DNA of 13,940 bases, from assembly GCA_036782755.1 (NCBI GenBank), contig DAIPYL010000042.1, forward strand, positions 1 to 13,940. The letters are read 5' to 3'. Positions 1 to 6,064 of this stretch are shown in pieces (the stretch's first letter is position 1; every line of letters starts with the position of its first letter). Position numbers and translations under genes: made by a program. The stretch comes from Jeotgalicoccus sp036782755. GTDB taxonomy: Bacteria > Bacillota > Bacilli > Staphylococcales > Salinicoccaceae. The notes under the pieces are model-generated. The model made no database searches, was not told the origin of the DNA, and saw only the letters and a program-made list of their open reading frames with translations.

Positions 1-349
<349 letters not shown>

Positions 350-537
350 TGGAGAACTTAAACTTAAGCTCTTTGTGATACTGCTGACAGTATCTCGTTT
401 GCGTTTGTATTGTTCGCCTCAATGTGTGCTCCTATATAAATAGAAGACTTGTTTATTCGGAATTAAACGTTGACATATTGTCATTCAGTTTTCAATGTTC
501 TTTGTGTTTTTCGGCAATCTCGTTGACTGCTTAAATT
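350..537 (-). promoter_or_regulatory. rRNA operon leader with boxA-like element and processing hairpins
   Basis: This transcribed spacer lies between the last promoter and mature 16S. On the minus strand it carries GAACATTGAAAACTG (486-500), which resembles the boxA/NusB-S10 antitermination element of Bacillales rRNA leaders. Just downstream is the inverted repeat TGACA-ATA-TGTCA (471-483). Closer to 16S is a perfect 7-bp hairpin, GATACTG-TCAG-CAGTATC (377-394), a plausible processing stem. The boxA assignment is by resemblance. No protein gene is visible. Confidence 0.65.
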
Positions 538-566
538 ATCTTAACACGTCTGTTTTACAGATGCAA
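538..566 (-). promoter_or_regulatory. rrn promoter A (proximal to 16S)
   Basis: Minus strand: -35 TTGCAT (561-566), 17-nt spacer, -10 TAAGAT (538-543). The spacer start carries the inverted repeat TCTGT-AAA-ACAGA (549-561). The -35 is preceded by an A/T-rich UP-like stretch. A G about 8 nt after the -10 is a plausible start nucleotide. Unlike the other three, the downstream sequence lacks the AAGTCG stem and passes directly into the leader. Confidence 0.85.
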
Positions 567-633
567 CAACTAATATTAAGTTCTTGTTAAGATTATAAAG
601 TTTTGATTACATCGCTTTTGAAGCGACTTTTAT

Positions 634-662
634 ATCTTAGCACACCCAGCAATTGGATGCAA
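634..662 (-). promoter_or_regulatory. rrn promoter B
   Basis: Minus strand: -35 TTGCAT (657-662), 17-nt spacer, -10 TAAGAT (634-639). It is followed by ATAAAAG, then the stem TCGCTT-CAA-AAGCGA (612-626) near the expected 5' end of the transcript. The predicted start is the G seven nucleotides after the -10. Confidence 0.85.
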
Positions 663-719
663 CAACTAATTTTAAATTGTTTTGTTAAGTTTTGTTTGCC
701 GCGTTTAGACGACTTACAT

Positions 720-748
720 ATCATAACATATCTGTTTTTCAGATGCAA
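720..748 (-). promoter_or_regulatory. rrn promoter C
   Basis: Minus strand: -35 TTGCAT (743-748), 17-nt spacer, -10 TATGAT (720-725). The spacer contains the inverted repeat ATCTG-AAAAA-CAGAT (730-744), which overlaps the last two bases of the -35 side. It is followed by ATGTAAG and a short four-pair stem, GUCG/CGGC. Confidence 0.82.
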
Positions 749-811
749 CACCTTTTTAAAGTTGTATTTAACTTGTTAAGTTTTGTTGCGTCGTGTTTTG
801 ACGACTTTTAT

Positions 812-840
812 ATCTTACCAAGCCCGTGACGAAACGTCAA
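812..840 (-). promoter_or_regulatory. rrn promoter D (most distal, strongest -35)
   Basis: Minus strand: -35 TTGACG (835-840), 17-nt spacer, -10 TAAGAT (812-817). An inverted repeat TGACG-TTT-CGTCA (827-839) covers the -35 and spacer start. A long A/T-rich stretch (841-870) upstream fits an UP element. A 5-bp stem GUCGU/ACGAC (790-805) follows at the predicted transcript 5' end. The kbaA terminator sits only 34 nt upstream, so this is the first promoter of the rRNA operon. Confidence 0.85.
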
Positions 841-873
841 CGCTTTTTACGTATTATTTTATATTTAAAATAC

Positions 874-909
874 AGAAAGGCCGCAGAACGTTGATTCTGC
901 GGCCTTTCT
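874..909 (-). terminator. Intrinsic terminator of the mrp-kbaA transcript
   Basis: A perfect 15-bp stem (874-888 with 895-909) with a 6-nt loop and a GC-rich core, GGCCGCAG. On the minus strand it ends in CUUUCU and is followed by GUAUUUUAAA. It starts 37 nt after the kbaA stop and insulates that gene from the rRNA promoters. The plus-strand side is also followed by a T-rich run, so it could act in both directions, although no gene on the plus strand leads into it. Confidence 0.88.
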
Positions 910-946
910 TCTTATTATAGTGTTGTCAATAATGTACTTAAATACA

Positions 947-1723
947 TTATTTCTTATTATTATCCTGTTTCGAAGCTTGTCTGGTCTTGTTCTTATAACC
1001 CATCTTGCCGCGTGCTTTAATCTGACTTTCTTCTTTTGCACGTTTAGCTTCTGCTTCTTTTTTCAGTTCTTCACGTTTCTGTTCGTTAATATCACTTCGC
1101 GTAATACGTCCTCTCTCACGCTTCTCCTGTTCAGAGTCTTCTATATATTTAGGCAATCTGATCAGCTGGTATGCGTTTGTCAGAATTACTGTGAATACAG
1201 AACGGTAAATCCAGTTCGTATCCTCTACTGAAATAAACGGCAGCAGTGTCAGCGATGTCATGAAAATCATAAAAAACGCCGATGATATGAATACGTTCGC
1301 TTCCGTGATTTTATTTTTATAATATGCGAATCCCAGTCCGGCTATTACTATTATTATAGGAATCCATATAAATGACCATGTAGAACCGTGGTCTATCCCC
1401 ACTTGTCTGAAGCGCAGATAGAACAGATCGAAAACTGCATACAGTATTAGAAGGATTTGGACATAAGGCCATGCTCTTCTGAATATTCCCATGCCTAACG
1501 GATGAATGAATAAGTATATGTAGAAAACGACCTGACTGACTGTTGCGATTAACAGCCCGTAGCCGAGGAGAAATATAAAGCCGGCAAAGAAATCACCGAA
1601 CTGTCCCTGGAACAAATACTTCGTTACAGTATCGTATTCAGTTACAAGACTGATTGCGGTCGTAATCGCCGCACCAATCATTAATGTAACAAAATAAAAT
1701 TTAACTAAATACTTCGACGTCAT
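947..1723 (-). CDS. kbaA: KinB-signalling pathway activation protein (KbaA family), membrane protein with charged tail
   Basis: Predicted integral membrane protein of 258 aa that I recognise as KbaA. In Bacillus subtilis this protein helps activate the sporulation kinase KinB. About six hydrophobic segments can be read at residues 5-25, 44-72, 86-104, 115-135, 141-163 and 172-188. Residues ~194-258 form a very charged Lys/Glu/Arg-rich tail, probably helical or coiled coil. From memory the B. subtilis protein is about 198 aa, so this tail is extra. The start overlaps the mrp stop by 4 nt (ATGA), with GGAGG nine nucleotides upstream inside mrp, so the two are translationally coupled. In a coccus that presumably does not form spores, the sporulation role cannot apply as such and the actual function is unknown. 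A terminator follows at 874-909. Confidence 0.85.
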   Translation of the reverse strand: MTSKYLVKFYFVTLMIGAAITTAISLVTEYDTVTKYLFQGQFGDFFAGFIFLLGYGLLIATVSQVVFYIYLFIHPLGMGIFRRAWPYVQILLILYAVFDLFYLRFRQVGIDHGSTWSFIWIPIIIVIAGLGFAYYKNKITEANVFISSAFFMIFMTSLTLLPFISVEDTNWIYRSVFTVILTNAYQLIRLPKYIEDSEQEKRERGRITRSDINEQKREELKKEAEAKRAKEESQIKARGKMGYKNKTRQASKQDNNKK

Positions 1724-2769
1724 TCAGCAGTGCCTCCGATCACTTTTTTCGCCATATCAGTATACACTGCGCTGATTTCATCGTTTTCATATACTGACGG
1801 TGCAAAATCTTCTTCGTTCCATTTCGGCTGACCAAGCGGCAGCTGTCCAAGCAGCGGCGTGTTTAACTCATCTGCAAGTTTCTGTCCGCCGCCTTTACCG
1901 AAGATATATTCTCTGTTTCCTGTTTCTTTGCTTTCAAAGTAGCTCATGTTTTCAACTACCCCGATAATTTCGTGGTCTGTATGCTGAGCCATTGCTCCTG
2001 CTCTTGCTGCTACAAATGCTGCAGTCGGATGCGGTGTTGTAACGATAATTTCTTTACTGTGCGGCAGCATCTGGTGAATATCCAGCGCTACGTCACCTGT
2101 ACCCGGAGGCAGATCCAGCAGCAGGTAATCCAGATCTCCCCACTTCACTTCTTCAAAGAAACTTGTCAGCATCTGACCGAGCATCGGCCCTCTCCATATA
2201 ACAGGTGTGTTTTCTTCGACGAAGAACGCCATTGAAATAACTTCAACGCCAAAACGTTTTACAGGAATAATCGTCTCACCGTCAAGCATCGGACGTTCAG
2301 TAATACCCATCATGTCCGGTACGCTGAAACCGTAAATATCCGCATCGATCAAACCGACTTTTTTACCTTCTCTTGCGAGTGCAACTGCAAGGTTAACTGC
2401 GACCGTAGATTTACCAACGCCGCCTTTACCTGAAGCTACTGAAATAAATTCTGTTTTACCAAGTGTAAATCCGCGCTCCATTGCACTTCCGCGCGTTGAA
2501 CGGAATTTCTCAATTGTCTCATCCGGCAGCTCTTCAAAACGAAGGCCGACACTGTCGGCGCCTTCTTCTTTAAGCAGACTGACAATCTTCATCTGCAGTT
2601 CAAGCTGTTCCTGACCGCCCTCACGGCCGATCGCTATTTTAACACTGACGTGTTTTTTCTCTTCTTTAATACTGATTTCCAAAATACCTTCAGTTTCGCT
2701 GATCGGTACGTTTAAAATCGGATCTTCCAAGTTTCCTACGAGTTCTCTTACCTGACTTTCAGTAATCAT
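1720..2769 (-). CDS. salA: Mrp/NBP35-family P-loop ATPase (SalA/ApbC-like), cysteine-free
   Basis: 349 aa. Residues ~5-85 form an N-terminal MIP18/DUF59-type domain. The P-loop ATPase follows, with the deviant Walker A GKGGVGKST at 114-122, a DADIYG switch at 142-147 and LLLDLPPGTGD at 216-226. Members are Fe-S cluster carriers (ApbC/Mrp) or, for B. subtilis SalA, a regulator acting on scoC. The carrier role normally uses a CxxC after ENMSYF. Here residues 274-279 read ENMSYF but are followed by ESKETGN, and the whole protein has no cysteine. An Fe-S carrier role with Cys ligands is therefore unlikely and a SalA-like role fits better. AAGGAG precedes the start. It is coupled to kbaA downstream, as in the Bacillus salA region. 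Confidence 0.9.
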   Translation of the reverse strand: MITESQVRELVGNLEDPILNVPISETEGILEISIKEEKKHVSVKIAIGREGGQEQLELQMKIVSLLKEEGADSVGLRFEELPDETIEKFRSTRGSAMERGFTLGKTEFISVASGKGGVGKSTVAVNLAVALAREGKKVGLIDADIYGFSVPDMMGITERPMLDGETIIPVKRFGVEVISMAFFVEENTPVIWRGPMLGQMLTSFFEEVKWGDLDYLLLDLPPGTGDVALDIHQMLPHSKEIIVTTPHPTAAFVAARAGAMAQHTDHEIIGVVENMSYFESKETGNREYIFGKGGGQKLADELNTPLLGQLPLGQPKWNEEDFAPSVYENDEISAVYTDMAKKVIGGTAE

Positions 2770-2821
2770 GTGTACGCTCCTTCATTCGACTTGATTCCAT
2801 TACTGTTAATAATAACACAAC

Positions 2822-2836
2822 ATTAGTGCCACTAAT
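2822..2836. promoter_or_regulatory. Perfect 15-bp palindrome upstream of mrp/salA (candidate operator)
   Basis: ATTAGTG-C-CACTAAT is a perfect inverted repeat with 7-bp arms around one central base. It lies 53 nt upstream of the mrp start and 24 nt after the amidohydrolase stop. With a 1-nt centre it cannot form a normal RNA hairpin, and no T run follows, so a DNA-binding site is more likely than a terminator. I do not recognise the regulator. No convincing -35/-10 pair could be fixed around it. Confidence 0.45.
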
Positions 2837-2859
2837 ATATTCCAAAAGTGAATTTCCGG

Positions 2860-4410
2860 TTACATTTCGAAAACGATGTCACCGTCAATAATTGTTTTTA
2901 ATACTTTCGTTTCTTTAAGCTCATCCGGGCTTACTGTCATGACGTCTCTGTCCAGCACGATAAAGTCCGCAAAATAGCCTGCCTCGATTTTCCCCTGTAT
3001 ATTTTCTCTGTAGACGATTTTAGCCGCTTCAACGGTATACATTTTAAAAGCGTCAAAACGCGAGATAATTTCTGCAGGATTATAAACCGTTCCGTCCTCT
3101 TCACGCGTCATCAGTGCATGTATTCCAAGAAACGGATTGACCTTTTCGATCGGCGCATCTGATGACCCGCCCATAATAACCCCTTTATCGAGCAGTGTTT
3201 TAAACGGGTAGAGGTATTTCGCGCGTTCTTCTCCTATATAATCTGCTACCCACGGCATGTCGGAAGTCAGAAATGTCGGCTGAATATCACAGACAACCGG
3301 CAGATTGGCAATACGTTCAATTAAGTCGGGACGCAGCAGACTGATATGAATCAGGCGGTCATGCTTTCCTTGTGGCACAGGATATTTCTCAATTGCATCA
3401 AGTACCATTTCAATCGCACGATCTCCTATCATATGAACAGCAACAGCATCATTATTAGCACGGGCTGTCTGAACCATCTCTTCCAGTTTATCTGCTGTAT
3501 GAATCTGCAGTCCTTTATTTGTTGAATCAACATACGGTTCGCTGACCAGCGCAGTTTTCGCACCGAATGCACCATCTGCGAAAATTTTCATTGCATCACG
3601 CTCAACGAAGTTTTCTTTATATGTTTTGTCCGCCTTAACCACATCTTTATACACCTGCTCATGTGTCAGCAGGTTCACTCTGAATTTCAGCGCGTCTTTT
3701 CCGAGTGTATTTAAATACGCATCGAGCGGTATATTAAAGTCTCCGTAATATGCCAGGTCTTCAGTATGTGCATTTGCAATTCCGAGCGATTGTAAATATT
3801 TAACGCCCCGGGCAATATCTTCACCTAAGGATTCAGTTGTATCTTCGACTGTTGCTGCACGCATTTCTTCGAAGGCTTTATCGTATACCCATCCTGTCAG
3901 TTCGCCGTCTTCATCACGTTCAAAATATCCGCCTTCCGGATTTTCGGTTTCTTTAGTAATGTTCAGCGCTTCAAATGCTGCCGAGTTCACTACACCAGCA
4001 TGTGAACAAATACGTGTAATGAGTGTGGGTTTGTCTGTCAGTTCATCGAGCTCTTTGATGGAAATCTTATACTGATTTTCAAAGTTGTTTTCATCGTATC
4101 CGAGAATGTTGTTCCATGTACGATTCGTCTTAAATGCTTTAACCTGCTGTTTCATTTCATCGATATCCGTCACATCATCAAGAGCAAGCAGTTCCAGCTT
4201 CTTGCCGATCATGACCAGATGCTGGTGCACATCTGTTAATGCAGGCATCATCGTTTTTCCGTCCAGGTCGATAAACTCATCCGCCAGAACTTCAAGCTCT
4301 TCATAGCTGCCTGTTTTCTCAATCATTCCGTTATGTATTAATACAGCGCTCACCGTACTCATTTCTTCAGTCATCGTATAGATTGTTCCGTTATAATATA
4401 ATGTCGACAT
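2860..4410 (-). CDS. YtcJ-like metal-dependent amidohydrolase (amidohydrolase 3 family)
   Basis: 516 aa, a usual length for this family. The order of motifs is an N-terminal β-sandwich part, the HxH metal pair in DVHQH (H62, H64), KIFADGAFGAKTA at 275-287 (the family's K-[IV]-x-x-DG-x-x-G-x-x-T-A block), AVHMIGDRA with H326, RLIHISLL with H355, and GGSSDAP with the catalytic/metal D418. The family includes N-substituted formamide deformylase and many uncharacterised hydrolases acting on amide or ester bonds. The substrate cannot be read from the sequence. No signal peptide is seen, so the enzyme should be cytosolic. It is preceded by TATGGAG and by the proC terminator hairpin, which leaves little room for a promoter. 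It appears to be a single-gene unit between proC and mrp. Confidence 0.87.
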   Translation of the reverse strand: MSTLYYNGTIYTMTEEMSTVSAVLIHNGMIEKTGSYEELEVLADEFIDLDGKTMMPALTDVHQHLVMIGKKLELLALDDVTDIDEMKQQVKAFKTNRTWNNILGYDENNFENQYKISIKELDELTDKPTLITRICSHAGVVNSAAFEALNITKETENPEGGYFERDEDGELTGWVYDKAFEEMRAATVEDTTESLGEDIARGVKYLQSLGIANAHTEDLAYYGDFNIPLDAYLNTLGKDALKFRVNLLTHEQVYKDVVKADKTYKENFVERDAMKIFADGAFGAKTALVSEPYVDSTNKGLQIHTADKLEEMVQTARANNDAVAVHMIGDRAIEMVLDAIEKYPVPQGKHDRLIHISLLRPDLIERIANLPVVCDIQPTFLTSDMPWVADYIGEERAKYLYPFKTLLDKGVIMGGSSDAPIEKVNPFLGIHALMTREEDGTVYNPAEIISRFDAFKMYTVEAAKIVYRENIQGKIEAGYFADFIVLDRDVMTVSPDELKETKVLKTIIDGDIVFEM

Positions 4411-4432
4411 TTACTCCATACCTTTCATCTAT

Positions 4433-4472
4433 AAAAAAATACTTTCATATATTATTATATATGAAAGTATTT
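4433..4472 (-). terminator. AT-rich intrinsic terminator after proC
   Basis: A 16-bp perfect stem (4437-4452 with 4457-4472) around a 4-nt loop. On the minus strand it is followed by a run of seven T (complement of 4433-4439, partly paired). It starts 10 nt after the proC stop. The stem is nearly all A/T, with only three G-C pairs, so termination may be incomplete. That would allow read-through into the amidohydrolase, whose ATG lies only about 22 nt further on. Confidence 0.75.
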
Positions 4473-4482
4473 CCAGATTCAT

Positions 4483-5283
4483 TTATCGTTCACTTAATTT
4501 TTTACTGCGGTCTCTCGCGCTGCCAAGTGTATCAAAAATGATTTCCTGCAGTTTTGATTCGCTGAGAGTATCAAGACCTGCTTCAGTCGTTCCTGCTTTG
4601 GATGTAATATCCGTACGCAGTTTTTCAAATGACTCAGGTCGTTCCGCTAAAGTTTTCCCTGTGCCGATTACGAGATTTCTCGTCAGCTTATCCGCATCTT
4701 CTTTTGAAAACCCGAGTTCTTCAAGGCTTTTCGCGTACTGTTCATATATATAGTACAGAAATGCAGGGCCTGAACCGGTCGCTGCTGTAATGTTGTCCAT
4801 GCCTTCTTCGCCGACAACAACATTTTTACCGAAGCTTGCCATCAGTTCAATGAGTTCGTCTCTGTTCTTGAAGTCATCAGAAAACGCAATTCCGTTAACA
4901 GAGTATTGAACCATCGCATTGGTGTTCGGCATAATTCTCGCTACCGGATTTTCCATACCAGCTTCTTCCTTGATTGTTGAGATATGAATACCGGCCATTA
5001 CAGATACCAGTTTCGTTTTCTCTTCAAGATGCGGACGAATGCGTTTTGCAACATCGCTGAAGTTCTGAGGTTTGCTTGCAAGAATAATGTAATCTGCATC
5101 TTTACATAGTTCAGCATCATCATATGACACATTCACACCAAATTCTTCTTTATACTCCATCGCTGCTACGCGGTTTGATTTGCTCGTAATATAAATATCA
5201 TCGGGTTTGACGATACCTTTTTCAATCATTCCTGTAAATATTGCACTGGCCATATTACCTGCGCCAAAAAATACTATTTTCAT
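4483..5283 (-). CDS. proC: Pyrroline-5-carboxylate reductase
   Basis: 266 aa, the normal ProC length. It catalyses the NAD(P)H-dependent reduction of 1-pyrroline-5-carboxylate to proline, the last step of proline synthesis, in the cytosol. The N-terminal Rossmann motif FFGAGNMASAI covers residues 5-15. The ProC signature regions RIMPNTNAMV (116-125), TAATGSGPAF (166-175) and SKAGTTEAGL (228-237) are all present, so the active site looks intact. GGGGTGG followed by seven A precedes the ATG. A TATAAT box lies upstream at 5306-5311 but has no good -35, so the gene may have its own weak promoter or be read from hlyIII 70 nt upstream. A terminator hairpin follows. Confidence 0.95.
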   Translation of the reverse strand: MKIVFFGAGNMASAIFTGMIEKGIVKPDDIYITSKSNRVAAMEYKEEFGVNVSYDDAELCKDADYIILASKPQNFSDVAKRIRPHLEEKTKLVSVMAGIHISTIKEEAGMENPVARIMPNTNAMVQYSVNGIAFSDDFKNRDELIELMASFGKNVVVGEEGMDNITAATGSGPAFLYYIYEQYAKSLEELGFSKEDADKLTRNLVIGTGKTLAERPESFEKLRTDITSKAGTTEAGLDTLSESKLQEIIFDTLGSARDRSKKLSER

Positions 5284-5353
5284 TTTTTTCCACCCCGGTC
5301 AGTTTATTATACGTAAGCTGTATATATTATCATACTATTTCATGTATGCTGCA

Positions 5354-6064
5354 TCAGATGTAAAAAACGATTGCTGTATAGTGGCATATTGCTGCAAGAA
5401 TGATAAAAAAGTGCCAGATCATATGGAAATATTTACGTGTTTTCTGAGCATAAAACCATGCACCTGCAGTGTATGACAATCCGCCGAGTAAAATCAGTCC
5501 GATAAACACCCACGAAGTTTCACTTATAATAGAAGGAATGAATGCAACAGCAGACCATCCCATAATTAAATAAATCGCCAGACTGACTTTTTCGTTCACG
5601 ACAGGAGACAGTACTTTATACAAAATACCGAGTATTGTCGCAGTCCACTGGATAATCAGTATGACTATGCCGAATGTACCGCCGACGACAGAAATTGCTA
5701 TCGGCGTATACGTTCCTGCAATCGCAACATAAATAAAGCTGTGGTCGAGAAGACGCATGACATATTTATGACTCGTATTGTGCTCCATCGAATGATAAAG
5801 TGTCGATGTCAAAAACATTAACAGCATACTGATGACGAATATCGAACCGCCGACAGCGTGCGGCGTGCCGCCCGCTTCATACATATAAACAGCAGTAAAC
5901 GGCAGCAGCATGATAAATACTATCGCTGCAACACCATGACTGACCGCATTACCCACCTCTTCGCCGAATGTGAGTGGTACGACATTTTTCAATGTACGTT
6001 CTATTCTAGTTGATACTTCTTCTTCATTGTATTTGCTGCGCTTTGAATTTGACTCTTCGGTCAT
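5354..6064 (-). CDS. Hemolysin III / PAQR-family membrane protein (TrhA/YqfA-like)
   Basis: 236 aa with seven hydrophobic segments, roughly residues 44-62, 72-89, 107-126, 130-149, 160-180, 185-204 and 215-235. The conserved PAQR/HlyIII metal-site residues are present: STLYHS with S87 and H91, LLDHSFIY with D107 and H108, and FHMIWH with H214 and H218. The first ~30 residues are a charged cytoplasmic extension. The family is usually annotated 'hemolysin III', but a hydrolase-like membrane enzyme or a role in membrane lipid balance is more likely than a toxin. The start shares one base with the stop of the upstream nucleotidyltransferase (TAATG), with AAGGA nine nucleotides before the ATG, so translation is coupled. 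Confidence 0.88.
   Translation of the reverse strand: MTEESNSKRSKYNEEEVSTRIERTLKNVVPLTFGEEVGNAVSHGVAAIVFIMLLPFTAVYMYEAGGTPHAVGGSIFVISMLLMFLTSTLYHSMEHNTSHKYVMRLLDHSFIYVAIAGTYTPIAISVVGGTFGIVILIIQWTATILGILYKVLSPVVNEKVSLAIYLIMGWSAVAFIPSIISETSWVFIGLILLGGLSYTAGAWFYAQKTRKYFHMIWHFFIILAAICHYTAIVFYI

Larger units (their letters stand above)
538..840 (-). repeat. Degenerate tandem repeat (~86-96 nt period) carrying four rrn promoters
   Basis: Four -35/-10 pairs occur in the same orientation, with -10 boxes starting at 538, 634, 720 and 812 (steps of 96, 86 and 92 nt). Shared blocks, read on the minus strand, are TTGCAT, a 17-nt spacer, TAAGAT, ATAAAAGTCG with a short stem, then CTTAACAA (plus-strand ttgttaag at 584-591, 682-689 and 773-780), then an A/T-rich stretch ending in TTAGTTG before the next TTGCAT. 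The spacers and stem sequences differ while pairing is partly kept. This suggests old duplication of a promoter unit, not recent copying. All units drive transcription towards 16S. Confidence 0.85.

Noticed and set aside
538..840. Possible CRISPR-like array because of repeats at ~90-nt steps
   Set aside because: The units are degenerate, the spacing is too long, there are no cas genes, and each unit contains a clear -35/-10 promoter directed at 16S.
920..1231. 103-aa Phe/Leu-rich frame on the plus strand
   Set aside because: It is the complement of the charged Lys/Glu tail of kbaA, where GAA/AAA codons read back as TTC/TTT. There is no ribosome binding site.
5306..5311. TATAAT box upstream of proC
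   Set aside because: No acceptable -35 at 16-18 nt, so I did not list it as a promoter; such boxes are frequent in A/T-rich gaps.
5354..6064. A true hemolysin/virulence toxin
   Set aside because: The family name is historical; motifs and context indicate a housekeeping PAQR-type membrane protein.
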